Assembly: GCF_900112355.1 (NCBI RefSeq)
Contig: NZ_FOLM01000004.1
Coordinates: 1 to 64,000 of the forward strand
Length of the DNA: 64,000 nt
Direction: 5' to 3'
From: Streptomyces aidingensis
Lineage (GTDB): Bacteria > Actinomycetota > Actinomycetes > Streptomycetales > Streptomycetaceae
The first letter of the stretch is position 1, and every line of letters begins with the position of its first letter. Below are positions 26,974 through 35,281 of this stretch, piece by piece. A model generated the notes under the pieces. That model had not been told where the DNA came from. It saw nothing but the letters and a program-made list of their open reading frames with translations, and did not search any database. Made by a program: the position numbers and the translations under genes.

Positions 26974-27546
26974 ATGAATCGTGTGAGCTCCCGGCCGCCG
27001 CGCCGCCCGGCCACGGTGGCAGCGGCGGTGTTCGCGCTGCTGATGACGGGTCTTCTGGCCCCGGCCGCCGCCGCGGCGCCCGCCCCCGACCCGGACCGGG
27101 AGGGCGGGCACCACCGGGTGATCGAGATCATCCTGGCCGACACCGAGGTGGTCCACGACACCACCGAGCCGGGGTCCGGCCCCGAGCCCGGCGATCTGCT
27201 GCTGATCGAGAACGATGCCTTCATGGACGGCCGGGACGTGGGTGACGCGCTGACCCGGCTGCACTTCTTCACCGAGGGCGAGTTTCTGCTGGACTCCACC
27301 GTCCAGCTCGACGACCGGGGCAATCTGGTGATCGCGGGCGGCGAGGAGATGGAGAACACGGACCGCGGCTTCACCTTCGCGGTCACCGGCGGTACCGGGG
27401 AGTTCAGCGGTACCGGCGGCGAGGTGCACGCGGACTTCGTCGAGTACCGGGGCGAGGAGGCCGTCAGGCTGGTCTTCCACCTGGTGGACCACGGTGGTCA
27501 CGACGAGGAGGACGCCGGCCGGGGCGGACGGCAGGGCGGGCGCTGA
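26974..27546 (+). CDS. Secreted allene-oxide-cyclase-like (dirigent-fold) barrel protein
   Basis: This 190-aa protein has a signal peptide (VAAAVFALLMTGLLAPAAAAA, residues ~14-34) and a small beta-barrel domain recalling the allene oxide cyclase/dirigent fold: GDLLLIENDAFMDGRDVGDA, FLLDSTVQLDDRGNLVIAG, FTFAVTGGTGEFSGTGGEV. The FAVTGGTG(E/A)F signature is typical of this family in Streptomyces, where function is unknown. The tail is His/Asp/Gly-rich. GGAAGG lies 7 nt before the ATG. It is divergent from the LuxR gene and converges on the acyl-CoA dehydrogenase. Confidence 0.8.
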   Translation: MNRVSSRPPRRPATVAAAVFALLMTGLLAPAAAAAPAPDPDREGGHHRVIEIILADTEVVHDTTEPGSGPEPGDLLLIENDAFMDGRDVGDALTRLHFFTEGEFLLDSTVQLDDRGNLVIAGGEEMENTDRGFTFAVTGGTGEFSGTGGEVHADFVEYRGEEAVRLVFHLVDHGGHDEEDAGRGGRQGGR

Positions 27547-27570
27547 GTCGCGCCGCCGGGCGGAACGTCG

Positions 27571-27614
27571 CCGTCCCCGCCTCCGGAAGGGGAAGGCTCC
27601 GGAAGCGGGGACGG
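27571..27614. terminator. Bidirectional terminator
   Basis: CCGTCCCCGCCTCCGGA (27571-27587) pairs with TCCGGAAGCGGGGACGG (27598-27614), with one mismatch and a 10-nt loop, between convergent genes. Confidence 0.75.
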
Positions 27615-27633
27615 GGGCGGGCGGCCGGCCGGG

Positions 27634-29463
27634 TCAGAAGGCCGCTTCGTCCAGCTCCATCAGGGAGAGATCGGTGCGGTCGGCGATGGACCGGGCCACC
27701 GCCACGCCCGGCAGCACCTCGTTGGCGAAGTGCCGGGCCGCGGCGATCTTGCCGGCGTAGAAGGCGGCGTCCTTGCCGTCCCGGGCGGCCGGCAGCTTCT
27801 CGGCCGCCACCGCGGCACCGCGCAGCAGCAGGTAGGCGACCACCACATCACCCGCGGAGAGCAGGAAACGGGTGGTGTTCAGACCCACCTTGTAGAGGGA
27901 CTTCACCTCCTTCTCGGTGGCGGCCAGCTGGGTCAGCAGGGTGCCGACAAAGCCCTCCAGTTCGGTCGCGGCACCGGCCAGCGCCTCCCGGGCACTCTCC
28001 AGCTCCGCCCCGCCCGGCGCCTCGGCCAGGAACTTCTTGATCTCCTCGGCCAGGGAGGTGAGCGCCACGCCCTGGTTGCGGACGATCTTGCGGAAGAAGA
28101 AGTCCATGCCCTGGATGGCCGTGGTGCCCTCGTAGAGGGTGTCGATCTTCGCGTCCCGGATGTACTGCTCGATCGGGTACTCCTGGAGGAAGCCGGAGCC
28201 GCCCAGGGTCTGGAGCGACTGGGCCAGCTGCTCGTAGGAGCGTTCCGAGCCATAGCCCTTGACGATCGGCAGCAGCAGGTCGTTCATGGCCTCGACGGCG
28301 GTGGTGTCCTCGCCCGCGGCCTTCTTGACCAGCACCTCGTCCTGCACCGAGGCGGTGTACAGCACCAGCGCCCGCATGCCCTCGGCGTATGCCTTCTGGG
28401 TCATCAGCGAGCGGCGCACATCCGGGTGGTGGGTGATGGTGACGCGCGGTGCGTTCTTGTCGGCGGACCGGGTCAGGTCCGGGCCCTGCACCCGCTCCTT
28501 GGCGTACTCCAGGGCGTTGAGGTAGCCGGTGGACAGGGTGGCGATCGCCTTGGTGCCGACCATCATCCGGGCGAACTCGATGATCTTGAACATCTGGCGG
28601 ATGCCGTCGTGCTTCTCGCCCAGCAGCCAGCCCTTGGCGGGCTGGTTGGCGCCGAAGGTCATCTCGCAGGTGTTGGAGACCTTCAGGCCCATCTTGTGCT
28701 CGACATTGGTGGCGTAGACGCCGTTGCGCTCGCCCAGCTCGCCGGTGTCCCAGTCGAAGTCGAACTTGGGGACGACGAACAGCGACAGGCCCTTGGTGCC
28801 CGGACCGTGGCCCTCGGGGCGGGCGAGCACGAAGTGGATGATGTTGTCGGAGAGGTCGTGCTCACCCGAGGTGATGAAGCGCTTGACGCCCGTGATGTGC
28901 CAGGTGCCGTCCTCCTGCCGGACGGCCTTGGCGCGGCCGGCGCCCACATCCGAGCCGGCGTCCGGCTCGGTGAGCACCATGGTCGCGCCCCAGCCCCGGT
29001 CCACCATGAGCTGGGCGATCTTGTGCTGCTCGGCGGTGCCCTCCTCGTGCAGCACGGAGGCGAAGGCCGGGCCGCAGGCGTACATCCAGATGGCCGGGTT
29101 GGAGCCGAGGACGGTTTCGGCGAAGGCCCAGAGCAGGGAGCGCGGCGCGGTGGTGCCGCCCAGCTCCTCGGCGATGCCCAGCCGCCACCACTCGGCGTCC
29201 ATGTACGCCCGGTAGCTCTTCTTGAACGCCTCCGGGAGCGGCGCGGTGCCGGTCTCCGGGTCGAACACCGGCGGGTTGCGGTCGGCCTCGGCGTAGGACG
29301 CGGCCAGCTCGTTCTCGGCCAGGCGGGCGATCTCGCCGAGCACATGCCTGGCGGTCTCCGGGTCCATCTCCGCGAACGGACCGGTGCCGTACACCTGGTC
29401 GCGGCCGAGGACCTCGAAGAGGTTGAACTCGATGTCCCGGAGATTCGACTTGTAGTGCCCCAT
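27634..29463 (-). CDS. Acyl-CoA dehydrogenase, FadE5-type (long form)
   Basis: This 609-aa flavoprotein is longer than classical acyl-CoA dehydrogenases (~380 aa) and has the FadE5-type layout. It has a start like [20 protein letters not shown], a FAD/substrate region [18 protein letters not shown] (about residue 165), catalytic segment [14 protein letters not shown] with the Glu (about 445), and an extra C-terminal helical domain (about 480-605). It oxidises broad-length acyl-CoAs to enoyl-CoAs. The ATG at 29463 matches that conserved N-terminus; the open frame extends to 29562 without homology. Confidence 0.93.
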   Translation of the reverse strand: MGHYKSNLRDIEFNLFEVLGRDQVYGTGPFAEMDPETARHVLGEIARLAENELAASYAEADRNPPVFDPETGTAPLPEAFKKSYRAYMDAEWWRLGIAEELGGTTAPRSLLWAFAETVLGSNPAIWMYACGPAFASVLHEEGTAEQHKIAQLMVDRGWGATMVLTEPDAGSDVGAGRAKAVRQEDGTWHITGVKRFITSGEHDLSDNIIHFVLARPEGHGPGTKGLSLFVVPKFDFDWDTGELGERNGVYATNVEHKMGLKVSNTCEMTFGANQPAKGWLLGEKHDGIRQMFKIIEFARMMVGTKAIATLSTGYLNALEYAKERVQGPDLTRSADKNAPRVTITHHPDVRRSLMTQKAYAEGMRALVLYTASVQDEVLVKKAAGEDTTAVEAMNDLLLPIVKGYGSERSYEQLAQSLQTLGGSGFLQEYPIEQYIRDAKIDTLYEGTTAIQGMDFFFRKIVRNQGVALTSLAEEIKKFLAEAPGGAELESAREALAGAATELEGFVGTLLTQLAATEKEVKSLYKVGLNTTRFLLSAGDVVVAYLLLRGAAVAAEKLPAARDGKDAAFYAGKIAAARHFANEVLPGVAVARSIADRTDLSLMELDEAAF

Positions 29464-29571
29464 GCGACGACTCCGTTTGTGTCTGCGGCAAAGCTGGCTG
29501 GCGGGGTGTGCGGCGGGCGTGCCGCCCATGCAGATGATTGCAGGGGTACCCGTTGGTATCACTCATCATGC

Positions 29572-29583
29572 TACCGACCGGTA
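29572..29583. promoter_or_regulatory. Small dyad in the divergent fadE/sseB promoter region
   Basis: TACCG (29572-29576) and CGGTA (29579-29583) form a dyad with a 2-bp centre, near GGGTACCC at about 29534, in the gap between the divergent acyl-CoA dehydrogenase and SseB genes. TetR-type lipid regulators use similar sites. The assignment is weak. Confidence 0.3.
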
Positions 29584-29633
29584 ACAAGTTGCAAGTGCGC
29601 CCGGCCGAAGTGTGAGTCAGTACGCTCTATGGC

Positions 29634-30206
29634 ATGTACGGCTATGACCAGACCGGCTACGGAAACCAGCACGGGCAGCAGCAGCACGCCCAGCATGGTT
29701 ACGGTGCGCAGCAGCCCGGCGCCGGCGGGTACGGCCGGCAGCAGGGCTACGGCGCCCAGACCCAGCAGGGCTACGGGCAGTCGCAGCAGTCCCAGCAGCC
29801 GCAGGCCCAGACCGCGGCCTCCGGCACCGCCACCGCGGCGCCGCCCGCCCCGCCCTCGCTGGCGGACGCGCTGCGCGCCTACGTCAGCGGCGCGATGCTC
29901 ACCGAGGAATTCCAGGACATCTTCTGGAATGCCAAGATCTACTGCCCGCGCGGCGAGACGCCCGGCTTTCTGGCCGTGCAGACCACGCAGGAGCCGGTCA
30001 TTCCGCTGTTCAGCTCGCTGAAGGAGCTGCGGCGCTATGCCGGCCGGGAATCCCGGTTCTTCACCGTCACCGGTGGCGAGGTCCTGGATCTGCTGCCCGA
30101 CGGCTACGGCTTTGTGCTGGACATGGAGGGCGAGCACCGGCTGGTGCTGGACTCCAAGGCCGTGCTGGACATGGTCGAGTACGCCATGCGCCGGGTCTAC
30201 GGCTGA
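29634..30206 (+). CDS. SseB-family protein with Tyr/Gly/Gln-rich disordered N-terminus
   Basis: This 190-aa protein has an N-terminal ~65 residues made of YG/GQ/QQ repeats (GYGAQQPGAGGYGRQQGYG), a prion-like low-complexity stretch. The C-terminal ~120 residues form an SseB N-terminal-type domain (DALRAYVSGAMLTEEFQDI; FLAVQTTQEPVIPLFSSLKE; ATG-proximal to the end VEYAMRRVYG). SseB-domain proteins in Streptomyces have no settled role. It is divergent from the acyl-CoA dehydrogenase gene. Confidence 0.82.
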   Translation: MYGYDQTGYGNQHGQQQHAQHGYGAQQPGAGGYGRQQGYGAQTQQGYGQSQQSQQPQAQTAASGTATAAPPAPPSLADALRAYVSGAMLTEEFQDIFWNAKIYCPRGETPGFLAVQTTQEPVIPLFSSLKELRRYAGRESRFFTVTGGEVLDLLPDGYGFVLDMEGEHRLVLDSKAVLDMVEYAMRRVYG

Positions 30207-30361
30207 GCCTCCCGCGGCGCTCTCTCCCTCTCCTTGCCCCCGCCGGGTGCCTTCGCGCTGGTTGTGCGCGGGCGTGCGGCGGGGGGTGAGGAATGCGGCA
30301 CCCTGGTTCGCTGTTCACCGTTCAACTACTGTGAGGTGACCGTCGACCAGGAGGTCCCGCC

Positions 30362-31318
30362 ATGCCCGCCATCACCGTCGACAACCCGTTGACCCTGCCC
30401 CGGGTGACCGTTCCCGCGGTGCCCGCCGGGGCCCGGCCGGTGCTGGCCGTGACCACCGCGCCCAGCGGCTTCGAGGGCGAAGGCTTCCCGGTCCGCCGCG
30501 CCTTCGCCGGCATCACCTACCGCCACCTCGACCCGTTCATCATGATGGACCAGATGGGCGAGGTCGATTACCAGGCCGGAGAGCCCAAGGGAACCCCCTG
30601 GCACCCGCACCGCGGCTTCGAGACCGTGACGTACATCATCGACGGCACCTTCATCCACCAGGACTCGCACGGTGGCGGCGGCACCATCACCAACGGTGAC
30701 ACCCAGTGGATGACCGCGGGCTCCGGCCTGCTGCACATCGAAACCCCGCCCGAGGAGCTGGTCATGTCCGGCGGCCTCTTCCACGGCCTCCAGCTCTGGG
30801 TCAATCTGCCCGCCGCGGACAAGATGACCGACCCCCGCTACCAGGACATCCGCGGCGGCCAGGTCAAGCTGCTCACCTCGGCGGACGGCGGCGCACTGCT
30901 CCGCCTGATCGCGGGCGACATCGGGGGGCACTCCGGCCCCGGCGTCACGCACACCCCGATCACCATGATCCACGCGTCGGTGAGCCCGGGCGCCGAGGTC
31001 ACCCTGCCCTGGCGGAGCGACTTCAACGCCCTCGCCTACGGCCTGGCCGGCAGCGGAACGGCCGGCACCGACCGCCGCCCGTTCCGGATGGGCCAGACGG
31101 TCGTCTTCGGCGACGGCGATACGCTGACCATCCGGGCCGGCGAGTCGCAGGACTCCCGCAGCGCGCACTTCGAGGTGGTCCTGCTCGGCGGCCTGCCGAT
31201 CCGGGAGCCGATGGCCCACTACGGCCCCTTCGTCATGAACACCCACGCCGAGCTGGCCCGGGCCTTCGAAGACTTCAAGGCGGGCCGGCTGGGCACCGTC
31301 CCGGCCGGGGCCGGCTGA
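30362..31318 (+). CDS. Pirin-family cupin protein
   Basis: This 318-aa protein has a bicupin pirin fold. The N-terminal metal site is in PWHPHRGFETVTYIIDG (HPHRGFET) with the later HQDSHGG and HIETPPEE, which supply the His3Glu ligands. GGLFHGLQLWVNLP is the pirin signature. The C-terminal cupin ends PIREPMAHYGPFVMNTHAE. Pirins bind iron and act as quercetinases, redox sensors or partners of metabolic enzymes. AGGAGG-like sequence lies upstream of the ATG. It is transcribed alone and converges on the terpene cluster. Confidence 0.92.
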   Translation: MPAITVDNPLTLPRVTVPAVPAGARPVLAVTTAPSGFEGEGFPVRRAFAGITYRHLDPFIMMDQMGEVDYQAGEPKGTPWHPHRGFETVTYIIDGTFIHQDSHGGGGTITNGDTQWMTAGSGLLHIETPPEELVMSGGLFHGLQLWVNLPAADKMTDPRYQDIRGGQVKLLTSADGGALLRLIAGDIGGHSGPGVTHTPITMIHASVSPGAEVTLPWRSDFNALAYGLAGSGTAGTDRRPFRMGQTVVFGDGDTLTIRAGESQDSRSAHFEVVLLGGLPIREPMAHYGPFVMNTHAELARAFEDFKAGRLGTVPAGAG

Positions 31319-31378
31319 CCACGGCGCGCCGCACGGGACGCCGCCCGCCGGCCGTCGCCGCTCGGCCGTCCGCCGCCG

Positions 31379-32443
31379 TCATCCGCCGCCGGGCGGGCCG
31401 AGGACGGCCAGGGCGAGGTCGGCCATCATGCCGACGCCGCCGGGGCCGAGGCCGTCCACCGCCCGGTCCAGGGACGCCAGGCAGCGGGCACGCCGGCGGG
31501 CGATCGCCTGCCGGGTCGCGCCGAGCGCGCCCGAGGCCCGGACCCGGTGGGCCGCCTCCTCGGCCAGCGCGGCGCGGGACCCCTCGCACCGGGCGAGCTC
31601 GGCCAGCAGCAGCCGCAGACACCGGTCGCGGCGCAGCGCCCACAGCGTGGGATGGGTGTAGACCCCGGCCGCGATGTCGTGTCCCACCGGCTTGCCCGCC
31701 GCGGCATGGCTCCCGGTGAGGTCGAGAAGGTCGTCGGCGAGCTGGAACCCGATGCCGAGATGGTGGCCGAACCGGCCCAGGGCCGCGGTCGTCGTGGCGT
31801 CGAGCCCGGCGGCGAGCGCGCCCGTGCGGCAGGCCGCCTCGATCAGGGCACCGGTCTTGCCGCTGATCGCCCTGAAGTACGACCTCTCGCCGCGGTCGGG
31901 GTCGAAGAGGGCTGAGGACTCCTCGGCCTGGCCCTCGCAGAGCCGGACCAGGGTGCGGCCGAGCAGGGCCCCGGCCTCGGCGCCGAGACCGGCCGCGGCG
32001 GTGTGCGCGTGGCCGATGAGGTAGTCCCCGGCGAGCAGGGCGCGGCTGTTGCCGGCCCGCGCGCTGATCGTCGCCACCCCGTGCCGGGTCGCCGCCTCGT
32101 CCATGATGTCGTCGTGGACGAGGCTGGCCAGATGCAGCAGTTCCACGGCACGGGCGCCGCCGACGGCGCGCTCGCGGATGTCCGGCGCCGGCGGGCGGGC
32201 GGCGGCGTGCGCGGTGGCCAGCACCAGCAGCGGACGCAGCCGCTTGCCGCCGGAGAGGACACCGGACAGAGCGGGCGGGATGACGAGCGGGCCGGCCCGG
32301 ACGACGGCGTCGATGCCGTCCAGACAGGCCCGCAGATCCGCCTGCACGGTGGCCGCTCCCAGGTGCCTTGCCAGCACGTCGTACGCCGGGGTGGGCCGCA
32401 TTCCCGCGACGGGCGGGCGGTCGGTCAGGGTCACCCGCGTCAT
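31379..32443 (-). CDS. Polyprenyl (GGPP-type) diphosphate synthase
   Basis: This 354-aa trans-prenyltransferase has the first Asp-rich motif in LVHDDIMDEA (DDxxD, about residue 108), the product-length region ELLHLAS just before it, GKRLRPLLVL for IPP binding, and the second motif in FQLADDLLDLTG (about 240). It condenses IPP with allylic diphosphates, most likely to GGPP as substrate for the neighbouring cyclase. Its ATG overlaps the stop of P450-2 (32440-32443), making it the last gene of a four-gene coupled operon. A loose open frame continues upstream into P450 sequence and is not used. The exact chain length is inferred. Confidence 0.92.
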   Translation of the reverse strand: MTRVTLTDRPPVAGMRPTPAYDVLARHLGAATVQADLRACLDGIDAVVRAGPLVIPPALSGVLSGGKRLRPLLVLATAHAAARPPAPDIRERAVGGARAVELLHLASLVHDDIMDEAATRHGVATISARAGNSRALLAGDYLIGHAHTAAAGLGAEAGALLGRTLVRLCEGQAEESSALFDPDRGERSYFRAISGKTGALIEAACRTGALAAGLDATTTAALGRFGHHLGIGFQLADDLLDLTGSHAAAGKPVGHDIAAGVYTHPTLWALRRDRCLRLLLAELARCEGSRAALAEEAAHRVRASGALGATRQAIARRRARCLASLDRAVDGLGPGGVGMMADLALAVLGPPGGG

Positions 32444-33846
32444 GACGTCACCGCCCCGGGCCGGAGCGCCGCCGCACCGGCGCCGTCCGCCGCCGCGCCG
32501 TGGACCGTGCGCCGTTCGACCCTCAGCATGACACCCTCGGCGCCCAGCGAGGCCCGGGCCAGCGGCCGTACCGCGGCGCCGGGAAGGGCACGCAGCCGGA
32601 ACCGGGACGCCACGGCGGCGATCACCAGGGAGAGTTCCGTCAGGGCCACCTCGTCGCCGATGCACTTGCGGTTCCCGGCCCCGAAGGGCAGCAGCGCGGC
32701 GCGGGCGACGGGCGAGGGGGAGCGCCATCTGCCGGGGTCGAAGCGCTCCGGATCCGGGAACACGGCCGGGTCGTGATGCAGCTGGTACGGGCTGAACAGC
32801 ACCGTGGTGCCCGGGGGCAGCGGATGGCCGAGGAGCACGGTGTCCCTGGTGGTGACGCGGCTGAGCAGCCAGGCCGGGGGGTGGAGCCGCAGGGCCTCCA
32901 GCACGATGCGCCGGGTGTGCTCCAGGCGCGGCAGGTCCGCCGCCGTCAGGGCGCGGGCCGGCCCGCCGCGCAGCACGTCATCGGCCTCGCCGTGCAGGGC
33001 CCGCTCGGCCTGAGGGTGCTGCGACAGCAGATGGAACACCCAGGTCAGGGCATCGCCCGGCGGCTCGGTCGCGCCGATGAGCAGCGTCATGACCTGGTCG
33101 TGGATCTCGTCGTCGCTCAATGCCGAGCCGTGCTCGTCGCGGGAGCTCACCAGGATCGACAGCACATCGCCGTGGTCCCGCCCGGCGCGCCGGTAGGAGC
33201 GGACGGTGTCGCGGATGACGCGGTGCATGGTGGCCCGGGCCTGCGCGAAGCGGCGGTTCGCGGGCAGCGGCAGGCGGTGCACCCAGCCCGCCGGGATGAG
33301 CATGCGCTGGTAGACGCCCCGCATGATCGGGGGCATGCAGGCGACCACCTCGGCGACGGCCCGCTCGCCGAGCTGGGCACCGAACAGGGTCCGGGCCGCG
33401 ATGTCGAGCGCCAGGGTGTGCATCTCCCGGCCCATGTCCAGGATCCGGCCGGGCCGCCATCCGTCCAGCGCCGCATCGATCCGCTCGGCCATCAGCCGGG
33501 TGTAGCCGGGCAGCCGCGGGGTGCCGAAGGCGGGCTGCATCAGCAGGCGTTGCCTGCGGTGCGTGGTGAAATCCGAACTGACCAGGCCGTTGCCCACCAG
33601 CAGCCGGGCCTTCTCGAACAGCGGGCCGCCCTTGTCGAAGGTCCGTGGGTCGTGCAGGACGGTGCGGACCGCCTCGGTGGAGCAGGCCAGCACGGCGCGG
33701 TGCGGGCCCAGCCGCAGCGTCACCAGATCGCCGAGCCCGGTCAGTTCCCGGAGAAAGGGCAGCGGGCGTCGCCACAACTGCATGGCATGGCCGGCGAGCG
33801 GCAGCGCGTGCGGTGCCTCGGCCGGTGCCGGAGCGGCGCCGGTCAT
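32440..33846 (-). CDS. Cytochrome P450 (P450-2) of the terpene cluster, I-helix threonine lost
   Basis: This 468-aa P450 has the EXXR motif in VLEALRLHPPAW (K helix) and the heme loop FGAGNRKCIG, with the Cys thiolate in place. The I-helix oxygen-activation motif, normally (A/G)Gx(D/E)T(T/S), reads IGATEPPGDAL at about residue 255: the acidic residue remains but Thr-Thr is Pro-Pro. The tail lacks a partner redox domain, so ferredoxins must come from elsewhere. It overlaps its neighbours by 4 bp on both sides (ATGA). It likely oxidises the cyclase product after P450-1; the threonine loss could mean substrate-assisted protonation or a non-monooxygenase reaction. Confidence 0.93.
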   Translation of the reverse strand: MTGAAPAPAEAPHALPLAGHAMQLWRRPLPFLRELTGLGDLVTLRLGPHRAVLACSTEAVRTVLHDPRTFDKGGPLFEKARLLVGNGLVSSDFTTHRRQRLLMQPAFGTPRLPGYTRLMAERIDAALDGWRPGRILDMGREMHTLALDIAARTLFGAQLGERAVAEVVACMPPIMRGVYQRMLIPAGWVHRLPLPANRRFAQARATMHRVIRDTVRSYRRAGRDHGDVLSILVSSRDEHGSALSDDEIHDQVMTLLIGATEPPGDALTWVFHLLSQHPQAERALHGEADDVLRGGPARALTAADLPRLEHTRRIVLEALRLHPPAWLLSRVTTRDTVLLGHPLPPGTTVLFSPYQLHHDPAVFPDPERFDPGRWRSPSPVARAALLPFGAGNRKCIGDEVALTELSLVIAAVASRFRLRALPGAAVRPLARASLGAEGVMLRVERRTVHGAAADGAGAAALRPGAVTS

Positions 33847-35273
33847 GACCGTCCCCCCTGGTAGGGGCAGGCACCCGCCGGGGCCGACGGGGCGGGGGCG
33901 AGGGCCGGGGCCGGGGCGGCGCGGCGGTGCAGCACCATCGGCAGCGGCCCGGGACCGAGCGTCGCCTCGGGCAGCGACACCCGCTTGGCGCCCGGGACCA
34001 TCCGCAGCGACCACCGGGACAGAACGGCCGCGATGACGATCATGGCCTCGTTGAGCGCGAACTTGTCGCCGATGCACTTGCGGTTGCCCATGATGAAGGG
34101 CTGCATCGCCGCCTCGGTGATGTCGTCGACGCGCTCCGGGAGCCACCGGTCGGGATCGAAGGTCTCCGGTCGCGCGAAGAGTTCCGGGTTGTGGTGCAGC
34201 AGGTAGGGGCTGAGCAGCACGATGGTGTCCCGGGGAACGGGGTGCCCGCCCAGCTCGGTGTCGCACGTGGTCAGCCGGGTCAGCAGCCACACCGGCGGGC
34301 GGATGCGCAGGGTCTCGTGCAGCGCCCGGTGGAGGTAGCGGAGCCGGGGGAGGTCCTCGAAGGCCGGCGGCCTGCCGCCCAGCACCTCGTCGAGCTCCGC
34401 GCACAGCCGCCGCTCCACCTCGGGATGCCCGGTGATCAGATGCAGGGCCGAGCAGATCGCGTTCGCCGTCGTCTCCATGCCGCCGGCCAGCAAGGTCATG
34501 ACCTGTTTGTGGATCTCCTCCTCGGACAGCCCCTGCCCGGAGTCCTCGTCCACCGCGCCGATCAGGATGGACATCAGGTCGCCGTGGTCGATTCCCGCGC
34601 TGCGGTACTGCTCGATCGTCTCGTCGACGACGCGCCGCATCCGCTCGTGGGCCAGGGCGAACTCCCGGTTCTCCCGGGTGGGCAGCTTCTCCAGCAGCGG
34701 GGTCGGCGCGACCATCCGCTTGTAGACGCCGCGGTTGATGATCGGCATGCACTCCTGCACCTCGGCCGCGGCATGGCCGCTCACCGGGTTGGTGAACATC
34801 GTCCGGGACGCGATGCGCAGCGTCACCGTGTGCATCTCATGGCGTATGTCGCGGTGCTGGCCGTCCGCCCAGCCGTCGAGCAGCGCCGCGATCTCCTGCC
34901 GCATCACCGCCGCATACCCGGGCATGCGGGACTTGTGGAAGCCCGGCTGCATCATCCGGCGCTGCCGCCGGTGCGGCTCGAAGGTGGCCGCGAACAGTCC
35001 GCTGCCGACGAGTTCCTCGGCCTTGTCGAACAGCGGTCCGCCCTTGTCGAAGGTGCGCGGTTCCAGCAGGACACGCTTGATCAGCTCGGGGTGGCAGACC
35101 ATGAGGGCGGGGCGGCGTCCCAGCCGGACCTCCACCAGGTCTCCGTACCGCGGCAGCCCGGTCAGGAAGTCCAGCGGTCGCCGGGCCAGCGGCAGGGCGT
35201 GACCCAGCAGGGGCAGTGCGCCGGGCGCGACGGCGTAGGACGCCGTGCGCGGCGGCGATGAGATCGTGGTCAT
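33843..35273 (-). CDS. Cytochrome P450 (P450-1) of the terpene cluster
   Basis: This 476-aa P450 has all canonical motifs: I-helix LLAGGMETTANAI, K-helix HETLRIRPPVW (EXXR), heme loop FIMGNRKCIG. It is similar to P450-2 along most of its length (DKGGPLF, HRRQR.LMQP, NRKCIGD), so the two are paralogues. The C-terminus is Ala/Pro-rich and ends CPYQGGRS. The ATG at 35273 is preceded by TGAGGAG, which overlaps the stop of the terpene synthase (8 bp between the genes). Expected role: hydroxylation of the diterpene scaffold. Confidence 0.93.
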   Translation of the reverse strand: MTTISSPPRTASYAVAPGALPLLGHALPLARRPLDFLTGLPRYGDLVEVRLGRRPALMVCHPELIKRVLLEPRTFDKGGPLFDKAEELVGSGLFAATFEPHRRQRRMMQPGFHKSRMPGYAAVMRQEIAALLDGWADGQHRDIRHEMHTVTLRIASRTMFTNPVSGHAAAEVQECMPIINRGVYKRMVAPTPLLEKLPTRENREFALAHERMRRVVDETIEQYRSAGIDHGDLMSILIGAVDEDSGQGLSEEEIHKQVMTLLAGGMETTANAICSALHLITGHPEVERRLCAELDEVLGGRPPAFEDLPRLRYLHRALHETLRIRPPVWLLTRLTTCDTELGGHPVPRDTIVLLSPYLLHHNPELFARPETFDPDRWLPERVDDITEAAMQPFIMGNRKCIGDKFALNEAMIVIAAVLSRWSLRMVPGAKRVSLPEATLGPGPLPMVLHRRAAPAPALAPAPSAPAGACPYQGGRS

Positions 35274-35281
35274 GGGGCTCC

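Noticed and set aside
22689..27245. 1518-codon plus-strand open frame opposite several minus-strand genes
   Set aside because: It lies opposite clear genes (lipoprotein, FAD oxidase, LuxR regulator) and has only low-complexity composition.
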